From Lachnospiraceae bacterium OM04-12BH (GTDB lineage: Bacteria > Bacillota > Clostridia > Lachnospirales > Lachnospiraceae): a DNA stretch of 64,000 nt. How positions within the stretch are numbered: the stretch's first letter is position 1; each line of letters starts with the position of its first letter. Below the pieces are notes generated by a model. That model was not told the DNA's origin. It worked only from the letters and a program-made list of their open reading frames with translations, and ran no database searches. Location of the stretch: NCBI GenBank assembly GCA_003490145.1, contig QULQ01000015.1:1-64000 (forward strand), read 5' to 3'. This document shows positions 31,948 to 41,085 of this stretch, piece by piece. A program made the translations under genes and the position numbers.

Positions 31948-32199
31948 ATGCTAGAGTTCAGATATGATACACAGCTTCTGATCGAAGGAGAGGATCTTGA
32001 TGAAGATGTGATCAGTGATTATTTTACAGAGAATTTTAAAGGTGACTGTCTGCTTGCAGTAGGAGATGAGGATCTGATCAAGATCCATTATCATACCAAT
32101 GAGCCATGGAAGGTTCTTGAGTACTGCTCTACTCTTGGAGAGATCTACGACATCGTTGTAGAGGATATGGACAGACAGGCACGTGGACTGAAAGGCTAG
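31948..32199 (+). CDS. Stand-alone FakA/DAK2 C-terminal-like domain
   Basis: This 83-residue protein resembles the C-terminal domain of FakA/DAK2-type fatty acid kinases: LLAVGDEDLIKIHYHTNEPW with KVLEYCSTLGEIYDIVVEDM. The kinase domain is absent and the gene has its own GGAGG, so it is a small domain protein rather than a truncated end. It might bind a fatty-acid carrier or regulate a kinase elsewhere. It heads an operon with DUF896 and metY. Confidence 0.7.
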   Translation: MLEFRYDTQLLIEGEDLDEDVISDYFTENFKGDCLLAVGDEDLIKIHYHTNEPWKVLEYCSTLGEIYDIVVEDMDRQARGLKG

Positions 32200-32209
32200 G
32201 AACAGAACC

Positions 32210-32443
32210 ATGACAATGGACGAAACCATTAAGCGTATCAACGAGCTGTACCACAAGTCGAAGAAGGAAGGGCTTTCTGAAGAGGAAAAGCAGGAACAGA
32301 AAAAGCTGAGGCAGGCTTATATTGACAGTGTAAAGAAGAATCTGCAGGGACAGCTGGATCATATGGAGATCCAGAGACCGGACGGCAGTATTGAAAAGGT
32401 AACCAGGAAGAAACCCATTGCAAAGGAGGAAAAGACAGAATGA
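32210..32443 (+). CDS. DUF896-family small protein (YnzC-like)
   Basis: This 77-residue helical protein has the DUF896 pattern MDETIKRINELYHKSKKEGL with SEEEKQEQKKLRQAYIDSVK. B. subtilis YnzC is the structural reference; its function is not firmly known. ATG 32216 is an alternative start. It overlaps metY by four bases. Confidence 0.85.
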   Translation: MTMDETIKRINELYHKSKKEGLSEEEKQEQKKLRQAYIDSVKKNLQGQLDHMEIQRPDGSIEKVTRKKPIAKEEKTE

Positions 32444-33723
32444 GCAATTACAGGATGAGTACCAAATGTGTACAGGCAGGCTATACACCTGGAAACGGTG
32501 AACCACGTCAGATACCGATCATTCAGTCAACCACCTTCAAATACGAAACCAGCGAGGATATGGGAAAGCTTTTTGACCTGGAGGCCAGCGGCTATTTTTA
32601 TTCAAGGCTCCAGAATCCTACCAATGATTATGTAGCAGCCAAGATCGCAGAGCTGGAGGGCGGCAGCGCAGCCATGCTGACATCCTCAGGACAGGCAGCG
32701 AATTTCTTTGCCCTGTTCAATATCTGTGAGGCGGGCAGCCATATCGTGGCTTCCTCTTCCATTTATGGAGGTACCTTCAACCTGATCGATGTGACCATGA
32801 AAAAGATGGGCGTGGAGGCAACCTTTGTTTCTCCTGACTGTACGGAGGAAGAGCTGGATGCAGCCTTTCAGGAAAATACAAGAGCCGTATTTGGAGAAAC
32901 CATTGCAAACCCGGCATTGACAGTTCTCGACATCGGGAAGTTTGCAAAGGCGGCACACAGCCATGGTGTACCGCTGATCGTGGACAACACCTTTCCGACA
33001 CCTGTCAACTGCAGACCTATTGAGTGGGGTGCGGATATTGTGACCCATTCCACAACGAAATACATGGACGGGCATGGCGCAGCACTTGGCGGAGCAATCG
33101 TAGATTCCGGTAAATTTGACTGGATGGCTCATGCAGAGAAATTCCCCGGTCTCTGTACACCGGATGAGTCCTATCATGGGATCACCTATGCAGAAAAGTT
33201 TGGCAGGGAAGGTGCCTTTATCACCAAGTGTACCTCCCAGCTGATGCGGGATCTTGGCTGTATCCAGGCTCCCCAGAATGCGTATATCCTGAACCTTGGA
33301 CTGGAATCCCTGCATGTGCGGATGCCAAGACACGTGGAGAACGGACAGGCAGTGGCGGAGTTCCTTGAAAAGCAGGAACAGGTAGCTTATGTAAATTATC
33401 CAGGGCTTCCCGGAAATAAATATTATGAGATCGCAAAGAAATATCTTCCTAACGGAGGGTGCGGAGTAGTTTCCTTTGAATTAAAGGGTGGCAGAGAGGC
33501 AGCGGAAACCTTTATGAAGCACCTGAAGCTGGCTGCTATTGAAACGCATGTGGCAGATGCCAGAACCTGCTGTCTGAATCCGGCGACCTCCACACACAGA
33601 CAGATGACGGAGGAGCAGCTGATCGAGGCAGGCGTACCGGCAGGACTGATCCGGATTTCCTGCGGACTTGAAGATAAAGAGGATCTGATCGAAGATCTGA
33701 GACAGGCACTACTGGCCATCTGA
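32440..33723 (+). CDS. metY: O-acetylhomoserine sulfhydrylase family (MetY)
   Basis: This 427-residue PLP enzyme of the Cys/Met metabolism family makes homocysteine from O-acetylhomoserine and sulfide. The PLP lysine is Lys207 in HSTTKYMDGHG, with IVDNTFPTPVNCRPI upstream and YSRLQNPTNDYVAAKIAELE near the N terminus. The length is typical of MetY rather than the shorter MetB. A strong terminator follows. Confidence 0.92.
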   Translation: MSNYRMSTKCVQAGYTPGNGEPRQIPIIQSTTFKYETSEDMGKLFDLEASGYFYSRLQNPTNDYVAAKIAELEGGSAAMLTSSGQAANFFALFNICEAGSHIVASSSIYGGTFNLIDVTMKKMGVEATFVSPDCTEEELDAAFQENTRAVFGETIANPALTVLDIGKFAKAAHSHGVPLIVDNTFPTPVNCRPIEWGADIVTHSTTKYMDGHGAALGGAIVDSGKFDWMAHAEKFPGLCTPDESYHGITYAEKFGREGAFITKCTSQLMRDLGCIQAPQNAYILNLGLESLHVRMPRHVENGQAVAEFLEKQEQVAYVNYPGLPGNKYYEIAKKYLPNGGCGVVSFELKGGREAAETFMKHLKLAAIETHVADARTCCLNPATSTHRQMTEEQLIEAGVPAGLIRISCGLEDKEDLIEDLRQALLAI

Positions 33724-33731
33724 GAGAAGAA

Positions 33732-33759
33732 AACGCAGCAGAATTTCTGTTGCGTTTTT
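33732..33759 (+). terminator. Terminator of the metY operon
   Basis: AACGCAGCAGA pairs with TCTGTTGCGTT with one mismatch and ends in five T. Its right arm doubles as the -35 region of the next promoter. Confidence 0.85.
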
Positions 33760-33778
33760 CTTTATTTTATGGCATAAT
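33750..33778 (+). promoter_or_regulatory. Promoter before the aldolase gene
   Basis: TTGCGT (33750-33755) and CATAAT (33773-33778) are 17 bases apart. Downstream, TTTAAAGC is repeated directly at 33787 and 33802, 15 bases apart, a possible regulator site in the leader. Confidence 0.5.
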
Positions 33779-33897
33779 GGCTACAGTTTAAAGCGTTACA
33801 CTTTAAAGCACTAAAATACCGGCAAGATAAAAGAAGAATTGTAAAGAAAACGAGAGAATATGAACAGGCCGGACGGACAACACAGGAGGAATCAAAA

Positions 33898-34881
33898 ATG
33901 AGTCGACAGAGACAGGGATCACTGGTATCCTACAGACCGGATATCAAGGTGCTCGACTGCACCATGAGAGATGGAGGATTAGTCAATAACTTTGCTTTTA
34001 CGGATGAGTTTGTAAAGGATCTTTATCTTGCCAATATCAAGGCAGGCGTAGATTATATGGAGTTTGGCTATAAGGCATCCAGTGAGATTTTTGATCCGCA
34101 GAAGTTTGGAAAATGGAAATTCTGTAAGGAAAAGGACATCAGGGATATTGTTGGGGACAATAAGACTGATATGAAGCTGTCGGTCATGGCAGATGTGGGA
34201 AGAACCGATTACAAGAAGGACATTCTGAATAAAAAGGACAGCGTGATCGATCTGATCCGTGTGGCTACTTATATTAATACTATTCCGGCCGCTATTGAAA
34301 TGCTGGAGGATGCGAAGAAAAAAGGCTATGAAACAACCGTAAATATTATGGCTGTTTCTAAAGTAAATGATGAAGAGCTGGATGCAGGACTTGAGCTGCT
34401 GGCACAGAGCAGTGCAGACGTGATCTATCTGGTAGACAGCTTCGGAGCTTTTTATCCTGAGCAGATTGAACGTCTCAGTGATAAATATCTGAACGTGGCA
34501 GCCAAGTATAATAAGAAGATCGGTATCCATGCGCATAATAACCAGCAGCTTGCCTTTGCGAATACCATTGAGGCATTGTCAAGAGGTGTCAGCTATCTGG
34601 ATGCTACCGTGAGCGGCATGGGACGTGGCGCTGGAAACTGTTACATGGAATTGCTGTTGAGTTTTCTGCGTAATCCGAAGTATAATAAGATTGCTGTTAT
34701 GAGCTTTGTGGAAAAGCATATACTGAAGCTGAAAGAGGAGGGCGCTGTCTGGGGGTTTGATCTGCCATACCTTCTGACGGGAATTTTGAACAGTCATCCT
34801 TCTTCTGCCATTCAGTTTGAAAAAGAAAAAAGAACGGATTACGCCATGTTTTATCAGGAGCTGATCGATAATACCCTGTAA
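33898..34881 (+). CDS. HMGL-like aldolase family protein
   Basis: This 327-residue TIM-barrel enzyme of the HMG-CoA lyase-like/4-hydroxy-2-oxovalerate aldolase superfamily has IKVLDCTMRDGGLVNNFAFT, the metal- and substrate-binding start, and KKIGIHAHNNQQLAFANTIE with the metal His pair. No acylating dehydrogenase (dmpF type) lies beside it, so the substrate is open. The start follows AGGAGG. Confidence 0.85.
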   Translation: MSRQRQGSLVSYRPDIKVLDCTMRDGGLVNNFAFTDEFVKDLYLANIKAGVDYMEFGYKASSEIFDPQKFGKWKFCKEKDIRDIVGDNKTDMKLSVMADVGRTDYKKDILNKKDSVIDLIRVATYINTIPAAIEMLEDAKKKGYETTVNIMAVSKVNDEELDAGLELLAQSSADVIYLVDSFGAFYPEQIERLSDKYLNVAAKYNKKIGIHAHNNQQLAFANTIEALSRGVSYLDATVSGMGRGAGNCYMELLLSFLRNPKYNKIAVMSFVEKHILKLKEEGAVWGFDLPYLLTGILNSHPSSAIQFEKEKRTDYAMFYQELIDNTL

Positions 34882-34895
34882 TCCGGAGGAGGATT

Positions 34896-35552
34896 ATGGA
34901 ACGGGAGATCGATTTACAGGAAGTATCAGATGGAAGGCTTTATACCTCGGCAGATATGGTGAAGATTGGCTGTAATGACTGCAGCGGATGCTCTGAGTGC
35001 TGCAGGGTGGTGGAGGATACCATCATTCTGGATCCTTATGATATCAGTCAGCTCTGCCAGGCACTTGAAACCGACTTTCAGGGACTGCTTGCAGGCGGCA
35101 GGATAGAACTATCTGTGGTGGAAGGTGTGATCCTGCCTCATTTAAAGCTGAAGGAAGGCAGGGGCGGCTGTACTTTCCTTGACGATGCCGGACGCTGCAT
35201 GATCCATGGCTTTCGTCCCGGATTCTGCCGGATGTTTCCCATGGGAAGGATCTATGAAAACGGAGATTTCCGATATTTCCTGCAGGTGCATGAATGCCCC
35301 TACCCGAACAAAACCAAGGTCAAGCTGAAAAAGTGGCTGGGGATCCCGGAGCTTGCAAGGTATGAGCGGTTTGTAAAGGACTGGCACTTTTTCCTGAAGG
35401 ATACGGAAAGAAAACTGGCAGAGGCAGAGAATGAGGAGATCCCAAAGAAAATCAATCTGTTCCTGCTGCAGCAGTTTTTCCAGAAGCCCTACGGAGATGC
35501 GTTTTATGAAGCATTTTATGAGAGACTTTCAGAGGCGGGGACGGTACTCTGA
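34896..35552 (+). CDS. YkgJ-family cysteine cluster protein
   Basis: This 218-residue protein carries the cysteine pattern CNDCSGCSECCRVVEDT (about 26-42) and later CMIHGFRPGFCRMFPMG, as in YkgJ/Fe-S cluster-binding family proteins. Metal binding is likely; the role is unknown. It is 14 bases after the aldolase gene behind CGGAGGAGG, so they form one operon. Confidence 0.85.
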   Translation: MEREIDLQEVSDGRLYTSADMVKIGCNDCSGCSECCRVVEDTIILDPYDISQLCQALETDFQGLLAGGRIELSVVEGVILPHLKLKEGRGGCTFLDDAGRCMIHGFRPGFCRMFPMGRIYENGDFRYFLQVHECPYPNKTKVKLKKWLGIPELARYERFVKDWHFFLKDTERKLAEAENEEIPKKINLFLLQQFFQKPYGDAFYEAFYERLSEAGTVL

Positions 35553-35666
35553 TTCCTTTCTTTTTTGCTGTACGATTAGACAAAAACGCAATTATCCATT
35601 ATAATAGGGAACATATGAGCAGAGAATGCAAAAGAGAAAAGATAGCATTCCGGAATGGAGAACATA

Positions 35667-36500
35667 ATGGATAACTTTTTATCAATCAAGGAAGCCGTAC
35701 AGAGATACAGTGCTTCCTGTGACGGCAAAATAAAGACACCCTTTGACAAGCTGTTTATCAAGGCCATGCTGGCAGGTATGATGATCGCCATGGGTGCGGC
35801 AGGCAGTAGTGTGGCGTGTCATGCGATCGGCAATGTAGGACTTGCCAGGCTGGTAGCAGGTGTGGTATTCCCGGTTGGCCTGATGATGGTCATTCTGACA
35901 GGAGCAGAGCTGTTTACCGGTGACTGCCTGATGATCGTAGCGACCGTGGAGAAGAAGAATACCATGGCACAGATGATCAAGGAGCTGGTCTTTATTTATA
36001 TTGGAAATTTTGTGGGCGCAGCCCTTCTGGCACTTGGTGTTTATTTCAGCGGGCAGCTTGGTTATTCTTCTAATCTGCTTGGCGCTTATACGATCAAGGT
36101 GGCTGTCGGCAAGACAGGCCTTTCCTTTGGCACAGCACTGGTATCCGGTATTCTGTGTAATATCCTGGTATGTGTAGCCGTACTGATGGCGATCTGTTCC
36201 AAAGATATCGTAGGAAAACTGTTTGTTTCCTTTTTCGTTATCATGCTGTTTGTTGTCTGCGGTTTTGAGCACTGCGTTGCCAATATGTATTACATCACAG
36301 CAGGACTTTTCTGCAAGCTGAATCCAGCTTATGTGCAGCTGGCCATGGAACAGTATGGCTATACGGCGGATCAGCTTGCTGCTTTGAACGTTGGCTCTTT
36401 CCTGATCGGAAATCTTCTGCCGGTAACCATTGGAAATATGATCGGAGGAATGGTAACACTTGGTCTTCCTCTCTGGTATGTTAATAAAGAGGGTAAGTAG
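35667..36500 (+). CDS. Formate/nitrite transporter (FNT) family channel
   Basis: This 277-residue protein has six membrane segments of the aquaporin-like FNT fold. The central conserved His lies in CGFEHCVANMYYI, with GAELFTGDCLMI near residue 90. It probably moves formate, nitrite or another small monovalent anion. ATG 35667 behind GGAG is preferred over ATG 35655. No pyruvate-formate lyase gene is nearby. Confidence 0.9.
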   Translation: MDNFLSIKEAVQRYSASCDGKIKTPFDKLFIKAMLAGMMIAMGAAGSSVACHAIGNVGLARLVAGVVFPVGLMMVILTGAELFTGDCLMIVATVEKKNTMAQMIKELVFIYIGNFVGAALLALGVYFSGQLGYSSNLLGAYTIKVAVGKTGLSFGTALVSGILCNILVCVAVLMAICSKDIVGKLFVSFFVIMLFVVCGFEHCVANMYYITAGLFCKLNPAYVQLAMEQYGYTADQLAALNVGSFLIGNLLPVTIGNMIGGMVTLGLPLWYVNKEGK

Positions 36501-36524
36501 GGGATCCGGTTGGAGGATAATGCG

Positions 36525-37457
36525 ATGAAGAAGACGGATTTGCGGATGAGGGGACAAAAAATAGGAATGGCATTCGCCATGGTTCTGGCAGTGCTGCTTC
36601 TGCTCTTCCCGGTTACAGTCCATGCGGAGGGAGAGCTTCAGGTCACAGAGCTTTCTACGCAGGGTGAGATCACCAGTGATGTTAATGTACGAAAGGGGCC
36701 AAGTACCGACTATGACAAGATCGGTACGGTAAGAGTCGGAGAAACGATTCCTGTTACCGGAGAGACAGCAGATGGGTGGTACAGAGTAACCTATCAGGGA
36801 CAGGAAGGCTATATTTACGGGAAATATATGACGGTACAGCAGACAGAGCCACCTGCTGATAACAATCCGCAGGATGGAGATGGCACAGCACCCGGGGAAC
36901 TACCAGAGAAAGAGGGAGGCTTCAGTGCACTTAAGCTGGTTGCCATTGTTTTTATTATCATTGTCATCATTATTATGATCTTCCTTACGATCCGCAGTAT
37001 GCATCAGACAGTTGATGAGGATGACGAGGATGAAGATGAGGAAGATTACGAGGACGAAGACTACGAAGATGACGATGAGGACGATGAGGACGGAGAAGAC
37101 TACGAGGATGACAGCAACGAAGAGGAAATAGAGGATGACGGTGAAGATGCCGGGGAAGAGGATACAGAGGAGGAAACAGCCCCGGAATCATCTGCGCAGA
37201 AGCAGTCAAAGAGTGAGCCTTATGTCCTTCGGGAAGAGGATTATCAGCTTCACATTGATCCCAAGTATTTTGAAGATGAACCGGTACCTCAGCCGGAGTG
37301 TGTGACCGGTTACCTGAAGAAAAAGCAGGAAGAGGAAGAACTGGAAAAGAAGAAAGAGGAAGAAAAGGCTTCCTCCGGTGATCTGCAGAAGGCTATGGAT
37401 AAGCTGCAGGAATTGCAGGAAGAGCTTGAAAGGCTGAAGAAAAACAGCAAAGAATAA
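36525..37457 (+). CDS. SH3-domain surface protein with acidic cytoplasmic tail
   Basis: This 310-residue protein has a signal peptide to about VHAEG, then a bacterial SH3 domain (about 50-105, with DVNVRKGPSTDYDKIGTVR). A Pro/Asp-rich linker and a membrane segment (about 132-154) follow, then a tail almost wholly Asp/Glu (about 158-215), a short ordered stretch and a C-terminal coiled coil. The SH3 part should bind the cell wall and the tail would face the cytoplasm. The start is ATG 36525 behind TTGGAGG. Confidence 0.85.
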   Translation: MKKTDLRMRGQKIGMAFAMVLAVLLLLFPVTVHAEGELQVTELSTQGEITSDVNVRKGPSTDYDKIGTVRVGETIPVTGETADGWYRVTYQGQEGYIYGKYMTVQQTEPPADNNPQDGDGTAPGELPEKEGGFSALKLVAIVFIIIVIIIMIFLTIRSMHQTVDEDDEDEDEEDYEDEDYEDDDEDDEDGEDYEDDSNEEEIEDDGEDAGEEDTEEETAPESSAQKQSKSEPYVLREEDYQLHIDPKYFEDEPVPQPECVTGYLKKKQEEEELEKKKEEEKASSGDLQKAMDKLQELQEELERLKKNSKE

Positions 37458-37488
37458 AAAAGTGTTGTGGCAAACGGGAGGGTAAGCT

Positions 37489-38370
37489 ATGAGAATTGGA
37501 GCACTGGAAGCTGGCGGAACCAAAATGGTATGCGCCATTGGCAATGAAAAGGGAGAGATCTTCGAGAAGATTTCGATCCCTACCAAGACACCGGAGACAA
37601 CCATGCCGGAAATGATTCAGTGGTTTAAGGCAAAAAAAATAGAAGCACTGGGAATTGGCTGCTTTGGACCGATCGATCCGGATAAGGATTCTCCGACTTA
37701 CGGGTATATCACCAGCACACCCAAGCTGGCGTGGAAGGATTACAATATTGTAGGGGCTTTTGAAGAATGCCTTTGCTGTCCGGTTGGCTTTGATACGGAC
37801 GTAAATGGCTCTGCACTTGGTGAAGTGACCTTTGGTCAGGCGAAGGGCAAGAAGAATATTGTTTATCTGACAGTTGGGACTGGTATAGGTGCCGGTGTCT
37901 ATGCAGAAGGAAAACTCCTTCATGGTATGCTGCATCCGGAAGCCGGGCATATTCTGATGCGCAGGAGAGAGGATGATCACTACGAAGGCAAGTGTCCTTA
38001 TCACAAGACCTGTCTGGAAGGACTGGCAGCAGGTCCTGCCATTGAGGAGAGATGGGGAAAGAAGGGAATCGAGCTGCAGGACCGAGATGAGGTCTGGGAT
38101 CTGGAAGCCTATTATCTGGCACAGGCTCTGACCGATTATATTCTGATACTGGCGCCCCAGCTTATCATCCTTGGCGGCGGCGTAATGCATCAGGAGCAGC
38201 TTTTCACGAGGATCAGGTCATATGTAAAGGAAATGCTGAACGGTTATATCAAGACCAAAGAGCTTGAGGATATTGACCATTATATCGTACCGGCAAGTCT
38301 CCATGATGATCAGGGGATCATGGGAGCTCTTGAGCTTGGAAGAAGAGCCTTTGAAGAAAAGAACGGTTGA
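37489..38370 (+). CDS. scrK: ROK-family fructokinase
   Basis: This 293-residue sugar kinase has ATP-binding GALEAGGTKMVCAIGNE at the N terminus, FDTDVNGSALGE, TVGTGIGAGVY and the ROK zinc site around residue 152 (GHILMR, then CPYHKTCLEGLAAGPA). These match Bacillus-type fructokinases. Fructose or mannose phosphorylation is the likely reaction. A GGAGGG precedes the start. The next gene follows 12 bases later. Confidence 0.88.
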   Translation: MRIGALEAGGTKMVCAIGNEKGEIFEKISIPTKTPETTMPEMIQWFKAKKIEALGIGCFGPIDPDKDSPTYGYITSTPKLAWKDYNIVGAFEECLCCPVGFDTDVNGSALGEVTFGQAKGKKNIVYLTVGTGIGAGVYAEGKLLHGMLHPEAGHILMRRREDDHYEGKCPYHKTCLEGLAAGPAIEERWGKKGIELQDRDEVWDLEAYYLAQALTDYILILAPQLIILGGGVMHQEQLFTRIRSYVKEMLNGYIKTKELEDIDHYIVPASLHDDQGIMGALELGRRAFEEKNG

Positions 38371-38382
38371 TAAAGGACGGAC

Positions 38383-41085
38383 ATGAAACAATTAACACTG
38401 GGAATACTGGCGCATGTAGATGCAGGAAAAACAACGCTTTCCGAAGCGCTGCTTTTCACTGCAGGCGCCATCAGGAAGGCAGGAAGAGTAGACAAGAAGG
38501 ATGCCTTTCTTGACAATTACGAGCTGGAAAGGGAAAGAGGGATCACGATCTTTTCCAAACAGGCGGTTTTTTCGTATGAGGATCTTCGGATCACGTTACT
38601 GGATACACCGGGACATGTAGATTTTTCCACAGAAATGGAGCGTACCCTTCAGGTACTGGATGCAGCAGTACTGCTGATCAGTGCAGCAGACGGGGTGCAG
38701 AGCCATACCAGAACCTTATGGAAGTTGTTGGAAAGCTATCAGGTGCCGGTTTTTTTGTTTGTCAACAAAATGGATCAGCCGGGAGCGGATCAGGAAAAGA
38801 TCCTTGCAGGGATACAGAACCAGCTATCTGGAAACTGCGTGGATTTCACGCCCCTTGTGGGAGCGGCCGCTACCGAAAGCAAAGGAGCAGCACTGGAAGC
38901 GGATATGCAGGAAGCCATGGAAGCAGTGGCCATATGTGATGAGGAGCTGTTAAACAGTTTTCTTACAGATGGCAGGATCAGTCAGGGGCAGCTCAGGGAA
39001 AAGATCGCAGAACGGAAGGTATTTCCCTGCCTGTTTGGTTCAGCATTGCGCCTGCAGGGAATAGAAGCACTTCTTTCCGCTATCGAAGCCTATGCGCCGG
39101 AGAAGACGTATCCGGAAGCATTTGGAGCAAGGGTGTTTAAGGTAACAAGGGACAGCCAGGGCAGCCGTCTGACCCATATGAAGATCACAGGTGGTACATT
39201 GAAAGCCAAAATGGAGCTTACCTGTGCAGAGGATAAAACAGAAAAGGTGAACCAGATCCGGGTCTATTCAGGAGAACGGTTTGAAGCAGTGAATGAGGCT
39301 GCGGCAGGCAGTGTCTGCGCGGTGACAGGACTGCTTGGAACCATGGCGGGACAGGGACTTGGCATGGAGAAAAATCTGGAAAGCCCATTTCTGACACCGG
39401 TATTGAGTTATTGCCTGCTGCTTCCGGAAGGAACAGATCCAATGGCGGTGATGCCAAAGCTGAAGGAGCTGGAGGAAGAGGATCCGGCGCTGTCCTTTAC
39501 CTGGGAAGAGGAGCTTAAGGAGATCCATGTGCATGTCATGGGCGAGGTTCAGATGGAGATCCTGAAGGTACTGATCAGGGAACGCTTTGGACTGGAGATT
39601 GCTTTTGGAAAAGGAAGAATTGTGTATAAGGAAACCATTGCCGACACGGTAGAGGGAGTAGGGCATTTTGAACCTCTGCGGCATTATGCCGAGGTACACC
39701 TTCTGCTTGAGCCGGGAGAGCCGGGGAGCGGTCTGCAGTTTGAGGCTGATTGCAGTGAGGATATCCTTGCCAGAAACTGGCAGAGACTGATCCTGACCCA
39801 TCTGGAGGAAAAGCAGCACAGAGGTGTCCTGACAGGCTCGGTGATCACCGACATGAAGATCACACTGGTATCCGGCAGGGCACATCAGAAGCATACAGAG
39901 GGCGGTGATTTCCGGAAGGCAACCTACCGTGCGGTCAGACAGGGACTGATGGAGGCCATGAGTGTGCTCCTGGAGCCTTACTATGAATTCCGGCTGGAAA
40001 TTCCGGAGGAAATGACGGGACGGGCCATGACGGATATGGAAAAGCTTTTTGCTGACTTTACGCTGACAGAAAGGGCAGAGGGGCGCTGCGTGCTGTCAGG
40101 CTGTGCGCCGGTAGAGACCATGCGTGACTATCAGAAGGAGGTATATGCCTACACCAGAGGACAGGGCAGTCTGACCGTCAGACTGAAAGGCTATATGCCC
40201 TGCCACAATGCAGATGAGGTGATTGAGGAGCGGCATTATGATCCGGAGGCAGACCTAAGGAATCCTGCCGGTTCTGTATTCTGCTCTCATGGAGCAGGCT
40301 TTGTAGTGCCATGGAATCAGGTAAAGGAATATATGCACGTGGAGAGCTGCTTCGCTGGTGACAGAAAGGCAATAGAGGAGAGTGCGTTTCAGGAGGAACT
40401 GGAGAAGCGCAAGGAAGCTGCCAGAAAGAGGGAAGAAAACCGAAGCGCATCCGGCGGGGAATATTTCCTTGGAACGGATGAGATCGATGCGATCCTGCAG
40501 CAGGCGACAGGAGCCGGCAGAGGCCTAGAGAAAAAGAAGGAAGGCTGGCAGAGACAGAGCCGCAGTACAGAAACCAGGCAGGCTGCGACGAGAGTCTATC
40601 AGGGACAGCCAAAGAAGGAGGAATATCTGCTGGTGGATGGCTACAATGTGATCTTTGCCTGGGAAGAGCTGAGTGCACTTTCCAAAGTGACACTGGATGG
40701 GGCGAGAGGCCGGCTTCTTGATATTCTCTGCGATTATCAGGCTATGAAGGGCTGCCGGCTGATCGTGGTCTTTGATGCCTACCGGTTAAAGGGACACCCG
40801 GAGGAAGCCTATGCTTACCACAATATTTATGTGGTATATACAAAGGAGGCAGAAACAGCAGACCGCTATATAGAGCGTTTTGCCCATGATAACAGTAAGA
40901 AATATCAGATCACAGTGGCAACCTCTGACGGTCTTGAACAGATCATTATCCGGGGAGAGGGCTGCCGGCTTTTATCATCCAGGGATCTGCAGGCAGATGT
41001 GGAAAGACAGAAGGAACAGACCAGAGGGATCCTGGAAGAAAAAAAGGAACGCCAGCTTACCAGCGTTCCCAGAATAGATATATGA
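38383..41085 (+). CDS. TetM-like translation GTPase fused to a NYN (YacP/Rae1-like) nuclease domain
   Basis: This 900-residue protein has residues 1 to about 650 as an EF-G/TetM-type GTPase with AHVDAGKTT (10-18), DTPGHVDF (about 73) and NKMDQPG (about 127). A charged linker of about 90 residues is followed from about 748 by YLLVDGYNVIFAWEEL, VVFDAYRLKGHPEE and VATSDGLEQIIIRGEG, the acid-rich core of NYN/PIN-like RNases such as Rae1/YacP. Rae1 cuts mRNA in the ribosomal A site, where TetM also binds, so the fusion makes mechanistic sense. Despite its name in many annotations, tetracycline resistance is not shown for this branch. It overlaps a convergent gene by 29 bases. Confidence 0.85.
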   Translation: MKQLTLGILAHVDAGKTTLSEALLFTAGAIRKAGRVDKKDAFLDNYELERERGITIFSKQAVFSYEDLRITLLDTPGHVDFSTEMERTLQVLDAAVLLISAADGVQSHTRTLWKLLESYQVPVFLFVNKMDQPGADQEKILAGIQNQLSGNCVDFTPLVGAAATESKGAALEADMQEAMEAVAICDEELLNSFLTDGRISQGQLREKIAERKVFPCLFGSALRLQGIEALLSAIEAYAPEKTYPEAFGARVFKVTRDSQGSRLTHMKITGGTLKAKMELTCAEDKTEKVNQIRVYSGERFEAVNEAAAGSVCAVTGLLGTMAGQGLGMEKNLESPFLTPVLSYCLLLPEGTDPMAVMPKLKELEEEDPALSFTWEEELKEIHVHVMGEVQMEILKVLIRERFGLEIAFGKGRIVYKETIADTVEGVGHFEPLRHYAEVHLLLEPGEPGSGLQFEADCSEDILARNWQRLILTHLEEKQHRGVLTGSVITDMKITLVSGRAHQKHTEGGDFRKATYRAVRQGLMEAMSVLLEPYYEFRLEIPEEMTGRAMTDMEKLFADFTLTERAEGRCVLSGCAPVETMRDYQKEVYAYTRGQGSLTVRLKGYMPCHNADEVIEERHYDPEADLRNPAGSVFCSHGAGFVVPWNQVKEYMHVESCFAGDRKAIEESAFQEELEKRKEAARKREENRSASGGEYFLGTDEIDAILQQATGAGRGLEKKKEGWQRQSRSTETRQAATRVYQGQPKKEEYLLVDGYNVIFAWEELSALSKVTLDGARGRLLDILCDYQAMKGCRLIVVFDAYRLKGHPEEAYAYHNIYVVYTKEAETADRYIERFAHDNSKKYQITVATSDGLEQIIIRGEGCRLLSSRDLQADVERQKEQTRGILEEKKERQLTSVPRIDI

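Noticed and set aside
31938..31949. ATG-TAA start-stop mini ORF overlapping the RBS of 31948
   Set aside because: The ATG touches the GGAGG and cannot be used efficiently; chance is the simplest reading.
38383..40330. Second tetracycline resistance gene
   Set aside because: The N-terminal part is TetM-like, but the protein is a 900-residue nuclease fusion lacking a resistance leader and mobile context, so resistance was not called.
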